Shown in pieces: positions 1 to 13,961 of a DNA stretch of 64,000 nucleotides. Made by a program: the position numbers and the translations under genes. The DNA comes from Diphasiastrum complanatum (taxonomy: Eukaryota > Streptophyta > Lycopodiopsida > Lycopodiales > Lycopodiaceae): assembly GCA_029204225.1 (NCBI GenBank), contig MU832096.1, positions 1 through 64,000 of the forward strand, in the 5' to 3' direction. The notes under the pieces were generated by a model. It saw only the letters and a list, made by a program, of their open reading frames with translations, searched no databases and was not told the DNA's origin. Each line of letters opens with the position of its first letter. The first letter of the stretch is position 1.

Positions 1-742
1 GGCCTTCCCCCCCCCCCCCCACATAAGTACGAATGTGGGGCCAAGGCCTTTAATCTTGCACCTTCATTCGATTAGGCTTGGGTTTTGCAACTTTGGAACT
101 TGCAATGCCTTCTAAGGTACCATAAACTAAACAATTACACAAAGATTAAGGGATCTAATTTTCATAAAGATTCAATATGAAAAGATAAAAATCTATATCT
201 CATTGTGAATTTAGAAATCTAAAAAAAACTTGAATTGGAAAAGAGTTTATGATAGACTCTTATACATCCCTAATATATTTAGTAGAGATGACACTTAACA
301 TGTCTATCAATGAAGTTTGCACATGATTAAACATAGAGTAAGTACATCTCCTTAGAAAATAAATGCACACATTACATGTAAGGGCCACCCTGATAGTAAA
401 TCGCATGTAAAAAACACCATTATCTAAGGTGTAGGTCAAACTAACAACACGTTGAGGTTTGTAAGATATAGCATGCTAATGATGAGTTTCAAGAATACAT
501 TGCAAAATGTAACATGCTAAATGATCGTCTCCAAGAACAGGATTAGCATGCAATAAGTAAGGTTTTAGCATGCTAAATGATAAGCTCCAAGCGCTAATGT
601 GCACTAATTAAATTTTTACTTCATATTGATTCCACATGGTTTACAAGTATGGCTTTTTCTTATGGTTCTTTTAGAGCTATCTATAGCATGTTGAGGTTGC
701 AAAAGGAGTATGGAATGTTGAAGGCTAAAATGTAGAACAGCA
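1..742. other. Non-coding leading segment
   Basis: I see no gene here. The stretch opens with a run of 14 C (7-20) and is otherwise AT-rich. A small imperfect tandem repeat (469-592) is listed separately. It ends where the LTR of copia element A begins. Confidence 0.6.
469..592. repeat. Three imperfect copies of an AGCATGCTAAATGAT-type unit
   Basis: Copies at about 469-497, 511-537 and 565-592 share GCATGCTAA(A)TGAT followed by a CTCCAAG- or TTTCAAG-like tail. Intervals are irregular (about 40-55 bp), so this is a degenerate local repeat rather than a satellite. No function is evident. Confidence 0.5.
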
Positions 743-1201
743 TGTGAAAGATTCAACTAGTTTGATCATATTTGCTATATTTCCATATGTGGCAAATTGA
801 CGCCAACTTTGTTTAGAATGCAAGTTTGAGTATATTCAAATTTAAGTGTTGAGTACTTTGAATCTACACATCTTCTCTTCTCTATCTCATTTCATGATTA
901 TATATGGTTCTATCCATTGGTGCACTATACTTGTGATTGCATGCAATTCTATGTGTAGAATGATCTATATTTGCTAGTTTTGGATCCACACATGTGAAAT
1001 ATAGTAGCTTGCTGGTTTTGCAAGGACAGCAACAGTACATTATCATTTGATTCATGTTTGATCAAGTTCTATTAGAGTTTGCATCTCATTTTGTGTGTAG
1101 ATGCTGATTTTTCTACATTGGTGACATTGGTAGAATTTTTTTCTTTTGTAACCCAAGATCTTTTTATGGATTGGATCATAAATGATCTGAAATCCCTCAC
1201 A
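743..1201 (+). repeat. 5' LTR of copia element A
   Basis: The segment starts TGTGAAAGATTCAACTAG and ends CA directly before a primer-binding-site-like sequence. Its start resembles the LTR start of the intact element F (58920, TGTGAAAAATTGTCAACTAG) and a fragment at 42228, so the three belong to related copia families. Length 459 bp against 653 bp in F. It contains a CACACATGTG palindrome at about 985-1000. No 3' LTR is visible, because the element is broken downstream. Confidence 0.75.
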
Positions 1202-1213
1202 TATTATCAGAGC
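1202..1213 (+). other. Degenerate primer binding site, element A
   Basis: TATTATCAGAGC lies immediately after the LTR. It differs at two positions from TGGTATCAGAGC, the copia site complementary to the 3' end of initiator tRNA-Met. It was probably functional once. Confidence 0.75.
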
Positions 1214-1801
1214 TTTTTTTTCAGGTTATGAAGGAGGAAATCATATCTATCAATGATTTGGTGAAATATCAAGGCTAGAGCATGCTAGAGGGGATTCTAC
1301 ACCAAAATCGAGTTTTTTGCTTTTGTAGATTGGATCTTTTGTAGATCAAAACCCTATATAGGTTTACAAACTTGATCAGTTCCGATTATGATTTCACATA
1401 CTGGATTTGGCCGATTTTTGGATCATTGGATCAGCCTTAGAAGTGGCTAATAGATTGCATATCAAATTTTCAGCATTTGCATGTAGTTTGGAATAGTCCA
1501 TTTTTTTGTGATTTTGTCAAAACCCTGATTTTGATTGGATCTCTAGATAGTGAGGTTGTTGTACTTCATTTGAGTGAATTTCAATCTTAGGAAGTGGCAA
1601 AAGTCATTAGATTGAGGATAGATCATAGGTTGATCAAGATTCCATGATTCTATGTGTTGATTTGCTTTGTATAAGTGCTAGAAGAGAATTTTTTATATAG
1701 TTTCAAATCTTGGTGATTTCTTTTGAAAGCATTTGTTGTTTTTCAAAGGAGTGCTTTGTGCATTGAAACAGGTTGAAAGAGAAGATCGGGTCATTGCTAC
1801 A

Positions 1802-3093
1802 TGGCAACCTCAATTGGAGTCATGTTGGAAGCCAACGATAGGCTTACCTCAAGTAGCTATTCATTGTGGAAAGTGAGGATGGAATCACTTCTTGATGAAT
1901 GATGTCTTGGATATTGTTTTAGGTTTGGAGGAGAGACCAGCAACACAACAAGATCAAGTGAGGTATGACCGGATGCTTGGAATTCATTGAAAAAGCTTTA
2001 TGAATCCAAGTCTACTTCTAGAGTGTTGACTCTAAGAAGGCAAATCTTTTCTTGTTTGCAAAAGAATGAAAAAAGTCCAAGTACTCGTGTTTTGAGGATG
2101 AAAGCATTGAATGATGAGTTGGCTTGCATTGATGAAAGCATTAAGGAAGGAGAGCGCGTTCAAATTGTTCTTAATGGCTTGTTGGATGCTCATGCTAACA
2201 TTGTTCAAAGTAATGTTATTCAAAAGACTTTGCCAAGTTTGATGGATCTTCAAGAGATCTTGATCAATGAAGAATATAGGCTTCAAGCAAGAGGTGGATC
2301 TACATCGACACTTCAAGAGGATGCTATATTCACAAAGGACGAATTCAAGGGCAAAACCAAAAGTAAGTGGTCTAAAGGGCAAGATCAGGTGGATGTTCTT
2401 CAAGTGGCAAAGAGAAGGATAGATCAAAGCTCAAGTTGCTTCTATTGTGGCATCATAGGACACTTTGCAAGTGAGTGCTACAAGAAGAAGAGAGATCAAG
2501 GAGACAAGCAAGGTAATCTTACTCTTGATGAGGATGGTTTGGATGTTCAAGATGCAAATGATGATGCTTTTGTGATGTCTTCATGTATGCTTGCTAATGA
2601 TGGAGATCTAGATCCTTGGTGGATTGATAGTGGAGCAAGTTCACACATCACAAAGAGTATTTCACTTATTTGTTGGCATATGGAGATGACAAGAGGGTGA
2701 TCTACATGGCCAATGAAAGTGAGGTGTGCAATCAAAGGGATTGGCACAATTCCTATTTCTCTCTCTACAAATAAGAATGTTCATTTGGAGGATGTCTTGT
2801 TTATTCCATCTATAACAAGAATTTGGTTAGTGTGAGTCAAATGCTAAGTAAAGGCCTCAAGGTGGAGTTGATGGAGATGCTTGTATGATCAAAAGGAAGG
2901 ATGTCTTGGTTGGAAAAGGTAAAAGGCAAGGAAAGTTGTTCAAACTAGATGCTTGTGTTATTGCTAACCAAGTTGGATGTGTTGTGCAAATACCTATTCA
3001 AGAGGTTTGGCATAAAAGATGGGACACCTCAACTTAAGTCGTTGGAGGTAATGGCTAGAAAGAAGGTTGTGATAGGTCTTCCAAGTTCCTTAT
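1802..3093 (+). pseudogene. Copia element A: gag-protease-integrase start, broken
   Basis: The start resembles the gag start of element F (ATG at 60182). A frame change and an internal deletion near 1976 follow. A frame of about 238 codons (1987-2700) keeps the gag tail, a CCHC zinc knuckle (CFYCGIIGHFASEC) and the protease DSGASSH motif. After 2700 the frame breaks again; protease and pre-integrase (VWHKR) similarity continues in other frames to about 3093. The product would not be functional. Its close relation to F dates it as an older member of that lineage. Confidence 0.85.
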
Positions 3094-3690
3094 AAGGATC
3101 GAGCATTTGAATCAACCTTGAAAATTAATAACGTGACTTTTATTCTTATGTGAGCATTCCCCACTGTTGGATTTATCTCGTCTACTCTCCTAAATCTCAT
3201 TTTAATCTCCTCCCTTCATGCTGCATTTTTACTCATGTTGTCGCACAGTCTACATATTTTACAAGTAAAATAAGATAGAAGAATAAAATGCGATTGTCTG
3301 CATAAATACAAGTAAATTCTCACAGGCAAATAAAAGATGAAAAAGACCGACACTGTGTTTTTACACGTGTTTATGTGACAGGCAAAAAAGACGACACTGT
3401 CTTACAAAATGCCGAAGGTGCCCTAGGAAAAGCAAAGGCACCCTATAAATCAAATCTAAGGCATTTCATCAGAGTGACGCATTTTTCGCATCTTCACCAA
3501 CGTTCATTTAAGCAAAGGCTGACGTCGCGACCTTTTCACGCTCATCCTATACACTTGTGCTAGCAGATTTGACAAGAACAGCAAGCCACCCACGATCTCT
3601 TACAAACAGCACATCCACTTTGTATTTTCTTCATCTGCACACCTGTAAAATTGTGTATATATATTGAATATCACTTGTGTACTCACATGA
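3094..3690. repeat. Insertion in element A, possible solo LTR
   Basis: Copia similarity stops at about 3093 and resumes at about 3700 with about 680 bp of expected integrase missing. The replacement begins near 3173 with TGTTGGATT, has a TATA-like CCCTATAAATC near 3430 and an ACACGTGT motif near 3366, and ends near CTCACA at 3690. These traits fit a solo LTR. I could not find a clear target duplication, so this stays tentative. Confidence 0.35.
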
Positions 3691-3699
3691 TGTACATCC

Positions 3700-4255
3700 A
3701 TAAAGGGATCTTTGTTGGCTATGGTGAGTCAAGCAAGGAGTATAGAGTTTTCAATCCTACTACTAAGAAGATCTTAGTAAGTATAGATGTTTTGTTGATG
3801 AAGTACATGTAACAAATGTGAATGAAAGTGCACCTAACAATTTGGTGCCAATGAGCTTGCTAGCTTAAGGAGGAGCATCAAAGTGAAGAAGATCTTGAGG
3901 ATCACCCACCACATCCGAAACTCCAGAAAGGCCCTCAAGGACCAAGGTCGAGCCATCAAGCCTCACTTATGATGAGAAAGATAAAAAAACAGTGAAGACA
4001 CTTTTTCCTTCACATTCTACACTTTCTTGATTTCAATGCTAGATGAGCCAACATGCTTTGAAGGTGCAATTAGCTCACAAAGTTGGATTGATGTGATGCA
4101 AATAGAGTATGATGCTTTGATAGAGAATCATACTTGGGATCTTGTAGATCTTCCTCATGTGAAGAAGACACTTGATTACAAGTGGGTCTGTTAGATTGAA
4201 ATATAATCAACATGGGTCATTCAACAAGTATAAGACAAGACTTGTGGCAAAGGTG
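3700..4255 (+). pseudogene. Copia element A: integrase C-terminus and start of reverse transcriptase
   Basis: Translated pieces match element F: a KGIFVGYG-like integrase C-terminal segment near 3705, the acidic linker, then the start of the reverse transcriptase (LVDLPHVKK, a KYNQHGSFNKYK-like stretch, LVAK near 4245). Stops and frame changes interrupt it. Similarity stops abruptly near 4255, where unrelated gypsy-like sequence begins, so the element lost its 3' half. Confidence 0.75.
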
Positions 4256-5290
4256 TATTGAAGGGCGAAGGTTACCTCCCAGCCAATTTTAAAAACTGAA
4301 AAAAAAAATAGCCAAAAACAATGAGAAGACCTCTAAAAATGCAAAAGATGAACCAACCTTCACTTGTTCTACTATATATAAACCTGACCTAGATTTACTT
4401 ATAGCTAGGTCGGCAAAGGTTAATTCTAAAAAGGAAAGTAAAGTGAACTTTCTCTAAGTTTCTGATCACTTTTGTATGAAAAGTTTAGTTTTTTGACAAA
4501 AATATCAATTTCTTTGTTGTCAATCAGTTACTCTTTTATACTATTTTTTTGGTGATCATTGAGCTAGGCGAAAGTTAAGACATCAAGTTCTATAAAAAAC
4601 TCCAATTTTTGCAAAAAATACCAGTATGTTTTATCAATTTTCACCTCAATCTTCGCCAATATTTTTGAGGTTTTTTTCAAATATAGTATTCCATTATTTT
4701 GAGTTTCATTCCATCAAATCATTCAAAATTATCCATTTTAACCCTCCCCAAGCTACAAAAGTTCCATCTTACTCTACCATATATCTATTTTTGTCAGGAT
4801 CTAGTTCCAGTCAGATGAGCGAAGGTTAGTTTTTTCAGGATTGCTAGAAACAATCATTCAAGTGATTTTTTTTTTACACAAAGTAGTAATTGTGAATTCT
4901 CGTCGAGTTAATCCTCGCCTAGATAATCGTCGCTAGTACTGTTTTTGAGTTCAATCTACCTGATTTAGCTACTGTCATATTTGTAAAAGACTCTGAGTTG
5001 ATACTTTACTAAAATCTAAGATTTTTTCACCTTTAGAGTGTCGATTTACTTGATCAAGATTTTTCTTTCTTTCAAAAATCAGATTCTGATATCATCATTA
5101 AGTGATCAAGTTTTTTATGGAACATATTAGAAGATAGGAATTATCTAAAAAATCTAGGTCCAATGTTTGAAAAATCTAGATCCAATCTCTTCTACACAGT
5201 TATACATCAGAAGAAAAAATGGTAGAATTAGACTCAGAACCAAAGGTTCGAGAATCTAGCCACGTCCTATTATTAGATAAAAATCTCAAT
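4256..5290 (+). other. AT-rich leader-like remnant, probably Ty3/gypsy-related
   Basis: No open gene. The stretch repeats short themes also found at 44640-45060: GCAAAAATACCAGTAT-like segments, 'GGTCGGYRAAG', 'TTTTTGAGTTC', and CGAAGGTTA/CGAACGTTA. I infer both are the untranslated leader of one retroelement family, here just upstream of a gag-like remnant. Weak evidence, by eye only. Confidence 0.35.
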
Positions 5291-5942
5291 TAGAGTTGGC
5301 AAATTATAATGCATTTACAAATCTCGTCAGATTCCTAAATTTTTTTACTAAATTTTGTGAATTCTATGGTGAAGTAAACCCAGAAGATAAACTTAAGCTG
5401 CTTCTTATGTCCTTGATTGACGCTACCGAGGATTGATTTTTCTAACCAAGACTGACAGAATGTTCTAATTGGGAAGTAGTTAAAGCTGGATTGATTATGT
5501 GGTTTAGACCCAAAAAAAAATTGTAAGATCATTTGTTCTATTGAGTAAGATAAAGATGGGGAAGAAGGCAATGATATGTGATCATATTGAATGTATCAAG
5601 CATCTTCGTTCTGAATGTGAACATGATCTTCTAAATGATGAGGCTATGATTATGTGGTTTCTGGCCGAATTGCCAAAATGTATCAAATGTGAGGTCAAAC
5701 CTCGTGAACATTATTTGACATTGCAATAGGCAATGAATGAAGCTACACGTGAAGAAGATGGAGAGTCAGATGATGAGCCGCACGTTAGAACATTGCCATA
5801 TACCATAGGGCAAATGATCACAACCTCTACTGTGATTGCATCGACAAATGAAAACGCAACTGTAGAGAAGATGATGGATGAATTTGAAAAACTTGGACAT
5901 AAACGACAAATACAGATTGATAAGATGCAAGCGCAATTTTGA
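5291..5942 (+). pseudogene. Decayed retroelement gag-like region
   Basis: Translated pieces read like a retroelement capsid: a FCEFYGEVNPEDKLKLLL-like segment near 5355, then a piece at 5541-5729 and one at 5733-5942 (REEDGESDDE acidic stretch, then a helical tail). At least two stops and frame changes break it. No zinc knuckle or protease is visible. I infer a gypsy-type gag from the pattern of helices and the context, and cannot name the family. Confidence 0.4.
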
Positions 5943-6261
5943 AACAAAGTTGAAAGCTTCGAAGGAACACCATGCTAAGATCGACAAGTGTTGCTGAAAA
6001 GACAGTTTTGACATTTTGCGAGTAAATTTTTTGTGGGTTTTGCGAGTTTTTTCTACCCATGATTCAACAAAATGGTAGCACATGGTGTGCTCCTCTTTTT
6101 ATGCCACCTTGATCTTTCAAGAACAAGAATTGTGGTTTGATGCATACTTAAAATTTTGACTATCCATCAAATTTTAAATAGGTCCATCACAAATTACTTT
6201 GTCACTCTATAAATATAGGTTTAATTTTATACAAAAAAAATGTTTCTTGAAGTTGTAAATG

Positions 6262-6610
6262 CCGGAGTGCTAGCTTGTAAATTTTTCATTTCAAAAAAAT
6301 GAAGTTGTTTTGAAGAACTTTTTGAAAAAATAAATTTCTTTTTGGAGCTAATTCGACTAGAGTGCCGGTGTGCTAACCGACTAATTATAAAATAGAAAAG
6401 CTATTTTGACACATTTGAGAACCAAATTTTGAGTAAAAACATTATTTCATAATATGTTTTTTAGCCTCCAAACATAGTAAGCTGACGTGCTAAGTAAAAC
6501 AGTTAAAAAGAAGAACTTGCAGCCTTTAAAGATAGCACGCTGACGTGTTATATGAAATGAGAAAAAAAATTTGCAACCTCCAAAGATAGTACGCCGGCGT
6601 GCTAGGCGAG
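6262..6610. repeat. Five copies of a GCYGRCGTGCTA motif, last three in ~54-bp tandem units
   Basis: The motif occurs near 6262, 6362, 6481, 6540 and 6593. The last three sit in successive units of about 54-59 bp that begin YAGCCTYYAAAGATAG, carry the motif, then an A-rich tail. The array ends at a (TA)n run. No coding potential. It may be a decayed minisatellite or subterminal repeats of an element. Confidence 0.6.
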
Positions 6611-6618
6611 ACTGCCAG

Positions 6619-6619
<1 letters not shown>

Positions 6620-6661
<42 letters not shown>
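6620..6661. repeat. (TA)n microsatellite
   Basis: About 20 uninterrupted AT dinucleotides directly follow the GCYGRCGTGCTA units. Just downstream, ATAGCCACTTTTTCAAG-like segments recur three times (6690-6775). Confidence 0.9.
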
Positions 6662-6664
<3 letters not shown>

Positions 6665-6792
6665 TTGCCATATCCAGCCTCCAAGTGACAGTGATAGCCA
6701 GTTTTTCAGGATAACCACTTTTTCAAGATAGCCACTTTTTTGCAAAAAAAAAGAAATAGCCACCTTTTCAAGAAACGAATGTAACGAGTTTC

Positions 6793-8904
<2,112 letters not shown>

Positions 8905-9194
8905 GTGAAGCAATCTTTGTGTTTTGACTCTCTTAAGCACTTTCTTTGTGGATGAATGCTTAGTAGATGATAAGTAAACTATTTCTCTGTTATCAGGCCA
9001 TACAATAGTTGTACTTCACACGTGTGAAGTTGTGGATCATCTTTTTTTATTGTTCTTGCTTGGAGTCACAAAGATTGTCAAGTAGAAGCTAGATTTGGAA
9101 GCTAGTCTTGATATAGATCAAGATCCCAAGCTACCAATCACTCTTTGTGATCATTTGTAGATCGATTTCAATCCTTAAACTCTGAAATTTGACA
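8905..9194 (+). repeat. 3' part of the 5' LTR of copia element B
   Basis: The right boundary is firm: GACA at 9194 is followed at once by a perfect primer binding site. The left boundary is not; 8905 is only where TGTGAAGCAATC occurs. The segment holds an 18-bp palindrome, ACTTCACACGTGTGAAGT (9013-9030), with a CACGTG core. Confidence 0.5.
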
Positions 9195-9206
9195 TGGTAT
9201 CAGAGC
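9195..9206 (+). other. Primer binding site of copia element B
   Basis: Exact TGGTATCAGAGC, complementary to the 3' end of plant initiator tRNA-Met, directly after the LTR. The leader runs to the gag ATG at 9817. Confidence 0.9.
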
Positions 9207-9816
9207 CAAGTCAAAGAGCTTAATTGATGATCCAAAAATCTTCATTTTGGTGAAAGCATTGGTGCTAGATTCACTTTGAAGGAGGGCGACCTTTTCTAAT
9301 AGTTTACTTGTGATGTTGAGGTTCAAATTAGTGTGTAAAGTTCAGATGTACTTCTCACATGTGTGAGAGGCTGCTGGAGTTGTACTTTCACCAAAACTTT
9401 GTGTTTTTTCAATATTTGAGCTTCAAACAAGTTGTGTAGAGTGAAACTAGTGATGTGCTTATGAAAAACCATTGTTTCCATTATAGATTTGATGAGTGAA
9501 TGGTGTTAGAATCTTATTAAACCTACAAATCCTTGAGAAAGAGTTTGAGGCTTATGTTTTTATTTTAAGAGTGAGACTATAACCAATTTTAAACACCATA
9601 GGAAGGCATTGGCACTTCCAAAAATCAAATCCAAGGTTCTAAGTGAATAGATTGTGTAGAATACGCTTTCCCAAATCTTTTTGAGTTCAAGATCATTATA
9701 AATCTTGCTTCTTGTGTCTAGTGAGATTCAAGAGAGTAGCATTTTAGCTAAATTCTGAGAAAGGAAGAAGGGAGAGCCTTTGAATAGTACATTTGTTGTA
9801 CTTGTTACTGTATAGA

Positions 9817-12800
9817 ATGGGTTCAATTGGAGCCTATCTTCTTGAGACTAGTGAAAGGCTAAATTCTAATAATTATTCAACTTGGAAAGTAAGAATGGAG
9901 TCACTACTTGTGCTCCAAGATATGTTTGATCTTGTCATAGGAGAGGAAGAAGAACCTCAAAGAGGGCAAGATCAAGTGAGGTACAAAAAGAGAGCTAGAC
10001 TAGCATTACATTGCTTGAAAATGAATCTTAGTAATGAACTTATAAAGGAAGTGACATCTTGTACCTCGACCAAGGAGGCATGGAACTACCTGAAAGGGAT
10101 TTATGAATCCAAAAACACCTCTAGAGTGCTTTTGATTAGAAACAAAGTTCTTCAAAGCATTAGAGGGAGTGATGAGAGTGCTCAAGAGTATGTCTTGAGA
10201 ATAAAATCTCTCAACAAAGAACTTTCCATCATTAGTGAGGGTATTCATGATAATGAGCTTGTTCAAATCATTTTGAATGGTCTTGGAGATGAGTTCTCCA
10301 ATCTTGTACAAAGCTTTGCTATTCAAGATGCACTACCTTCCATTGACAAGCTCCATAGTGTGCTTGTGTTCATGTCAAGCAAAGGATTGGATCCTCAAAG
10401 TTGCATGATGGTGATGAGAAGGCCAACTTCTCAAGCAAGGGAAAGTCAAAGTCAAAGAAGAAGATCCAACACAAGGAGACCAAGAATGATGATCAACCAT
10501 CAAGCTCCAAAGGTGGAAAGAAGAACAAAGCTAAACTGAAGTGCTTCTTTTGTGGAAAGAAGGGGCACTTTGCATCCGAGTGTTTCAAGAAGAAGAATGC
10601 ACAAGGAGAGAGCAAACAAGGCAACCTCACTCTTGAGGAAGATGAGGATGAAGTGGATTCATCCTTGATGGCTTCTACATCAACATCAAAGAGCTACTCC
10701 AATGACACATGGTGGATTGATAGTGGGGCTAGTTCCCACGTGACATTCCAAAAGGATTTTTTCTCAACTCTTGTACCTTTTGTAGGTTATAAAAAGTCTA
10801 TTCTAACAGCAAGTGATCAAGAATGTAGAATAGATGGAGTGGGAACTAATCCCTTAAGTCTTGGATCCTCTAAAAGAGTAGATCTTGATAATGTACTCTA
10901 TGTTCCTACACTCACTAAGAATTTGTTAAGTGTAGGACAATTGATGGATGATGGCTTAGATGTCCATTTTAAGCGAGGTGTTTGCTCCATATTGATGAAT
11001 TATACTTGCATTGTAAAGGGATTCAAGCAAGGAAGGCTTTTTAAGCTTGATGCTAATGTTTTTCTTGGAAGTGTGAACATGGTGAAGGAGGAGATCAATC
11101 AAGTCGAGCTTTGGCATAAGAGGTTGGGCCACCCCAACTTCAAATCTATGGAGATGCTATGCACCAAGGATCTTGCTCTCGGCCTTCCAAAGACACTCTC
11201 AAAGTGTGGAAAAAGTTGTGAAGTTTGTAGCCTCTCAAAGGCACACAAGCTACCTTTTGATATCTCTTCCAATAGATCTACAAAAGCATTAGATCTTATT
11301 CATAGTGATGTGCACTCTTTTTCTCAAGAATCTAATGGAGGCGCATCTATGTATGTATCTTTTATTGATGATTATTCTAGATACACTTGGATTGAACTTT
11401 TGGATTCCAAAAGTAAAGTGTTTGAAGCTTTTGTTCAGTTCAAAACTCTAGTTGGCATTAAGAGAGAACTTACATGTACTTATAGTCCTCAACAAAATGG
11501 TATAGCCGAGAGGATGAATAGAACACTATGTGAGTGTGCTAAGGCTTTAAGGTTAGATGCATCTCTACCTTAGTCTTTTTGGGGAGAGGCTATTATTTGT
11601 GCAACTTATCTGTGTAATAGATTGCCATGTAAGCCCATTGGAGGCATAACATCTTATGAGGCTCTATTTTGTAAGAAGCCGAATCCTAAAGATCTAAGAA
11701 TTTTCGGATCTACTTGCTATGTTTTTCAAGCATTAGATACAAGAAAAAAGGATGGTCCTACTTCTATTAAAGGGATCTTTGCTGGTTATGCTGAAAATAA
11801 CAAGGGATATAGAGTCTATAATCCAATCTCTAAGAAGATTTTAGTGAGTAGAGATGTTACATTTGATGAAGGTAACTACTACAAGTTGAATGAGAAAGCT
11901 TCTAATCCATCTTATGTCAAGGATCTTGTAAGGTTTGAGGAGGAGCCTACATGTGATCAAGATCTTGAAGATCCATCTCAAGATCCGAGGACTCCAAGGA
12001 GATCTACAAGAAGGAAGGCCGAGCCCTCAAGGCTCACCTATGTTGATAAAGGTGAACAAAGGGAAGATCTACATTCACTTACCTCTTACACTTTTCTAAC
12101 TTCTATGTTTGATGAGCCAATTTTCTTTGAAGAAGCTATGGAGTCACAAGAATGGAGGGATGCCATGCAAAAAGAGTATGATGCTCTTATGGAGAATCGC
12201 TTGTGGATCTTCCTCAAGGAAGAAAGCCACTTGAGTGCAAATGGATCTATAGATTGAAGTACAATCAAGATGGGAGCATCAACAAACACAAGGCAAGGCT
12301 AGTGGCAAAGGGGTTCTTGCAAACCAAGGGAGTAGATTTTGATGAAACTTTTGCTCCTGTTGCTAAGCTAGTTTCCATAAGGTTGATTACTTCTCTTGCA
12401 ACTACTTTCAATTGGCCTCTATTTCAACTTGATGTGACTAATGCTTTTCTCAATGGATATTTGGAAGAGGATATTTTCATGAGGCAACCCGAGGGGTTCA
12501 TCAAAGAAGATCAAGAGAAAAAAGTGTGTTTGTTGCTAAGAAGCCTTTATGGGCTTAAGCAAGCACCTAGAGCTTGGTACTCTAGGTTGAATACCTTCTT
12601 GAAATCTATTAAGTTTGTTGTAAGTGCTTATGATCCTTCTTTGTATTTAAGATTTAATGATGGTAAAATCATCATTTTCATTTTGTATGTTGATGACATT
12701 ATCCCTAGTGGAAATGATCTTGATGGTATACAAGAAGTGAAAGTAGTTTAAGATGGTGGACCAATCTTCATTTCATATTAGGAATAGAAGTTTCAAGAGG

Positions 12801-12938
12801 CAAGGATTTGACTTTTATTTGTCAATCCAAATATGCTTCTTCTATCTTAGAAAAGTTTGAAATGAAAGATTGTAAAGGAGTAGAAACTCCTATGGAGCAA
12901 AATGTAAAAGTTTCCAATAGTGATGATGAAGCATCCTA
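9817..12938 (+). pseudogene. Copia element B gag-pol, truncated and frame-broken
   Basis: Gag starts at ATG 9817 (MGSIGAYLLE). A frame change occurs between about 10345 and 10400. A second frame (10401-11573) holds the CCHC knuckle (CFFCGKKGHFASEC), protease DSGASSH, pre-integrase LWHKRLGHP, and integrase HSD and FIDDYSRYTW. About 30 residues with the second catalytic Asp of integrase are missing in frame, just before YSPQQNGIAER. A TAG replaces a Lys-like codon near 11571. After another frame change near 12230, reverse transcriptase follows with catalytic YVDD (about 12690). A last frame change lies near 12750, then similarity ends at 12938. RNase H and the 3' LTR are absent. Confidence 0.9.
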
Positions 12939-12980
12939 GGGAAATCACACAATCCTATTCACTTTTCCTCATGCTTTCTT

Positions 12981-13050
<70 letters not shown>
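12981..13050. repeat. (CT)n microsatellite
   Basis: About 35 perfect CT dinucleotides, 40 bp after the truncated end of element B. Open frames across it are artefacts of the repeat. Confidence 0.95.
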
Positions 13051-13053
<3 letters not shown>

Positions 13054-13744
13054 ATTCTTGCTCTCCTGATGCTCTACCATATTGTGATTGTGATTGAAGA
13101 GAAAGCTCATGAATGTTATTGGAACAACAATCGTGTGAACGATATTGCAAACAAAGGTGAGAATGATTTGAGGAATGGTAGCTCGCTAATAATGAAAAAT
13201 GTATGCTAAGATTGAATGCTCACAGGTTGCTGTGATTACCTTTGTGTATTAGCAAAGTCTGGCTTGCATATTGTGCTTGGATACTACTACAATCAATCGT
13301 TGTCCCAAGGAGCATATGTGGGCAATTTTTTAAGGTATGTTTTCAACCTTTTTGACCTATGATAGGCGCTAGGCAACAAGCCAACGTTTGATTATCACTA
13401 GCACCATTTTTGAGAACTGAGTAGTCGCTGGCCAGCGCCCTCTCTGAGGCGGATCTGGTCGCTGGCCAACACTGATTTTTGGCACAAATATGCTTGTATG
13501 AACTGCGATTTACCATGGATCTTTGTATGAGCATTGTTTCAAGCGTTTTTCAGTACGTAATGCTTGTAGAAATGCAATGGACCGTTGTCCTTCCATGTGT
13601 TTTATGGATATACCAAAAGCCATAGCATGAATATGGTTGATGAGAATGCTCTTGCTATACTTGATTGGCTGTAACCTTTATGTGGTATTGCTCCATATGA
13701 TTGCTCTCTTGGTTTGATAAAAACTATGATGCTTTCTGCCTCTA
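13051..13744. other. Non-coding stretch
   Basis: No supported gene. GTCGCTGGCCARC occurs twice (about 13426 and 13458). The style resembles the debris at 7-9 kb. Confidence 0.4.
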
Positions 13745-13961
13745 ATATAGCTAAGCCATTAGACTGAGGACTGCAAGGAGTGATGAATTGCTGCTCAATG
13801 CCTTGGCTTTGGCAGTACTCCTTAAACTTGATAGAAATATATTTTCCGCCATTGTCTAACCTTAGAGCCTTGATCGTCCGTCCAGTCTCCCTTTTCACAA
13901 GCTCCTTGAAGATTCTGCAGCAGTTGAAGGCTTCTGATTTCTTCTTTATAAAGTACACCAT
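13745..13961 (-). pseudogene. Copia integrase core fragment
   Basis: On the minus strand the frame reads KKKSEAFNCC, then ALRLDNGGKYIS with the second catalytic Asp, then ITPCSPQSNGLA where the catalytic Glu segment (usually NGVAERKNR) should be. The Glu motif is destroyed. It is an isolated piece of a copia family different from B and F, with no LTR recognised. Confidence 0.75.

Noticed and set aside
12979-13209. Leu/Ser-repeat open frame at the CT run
   Set aside because: It is translation of a (CT)n microsatellite; the same applies to the frames over 40951-41248.
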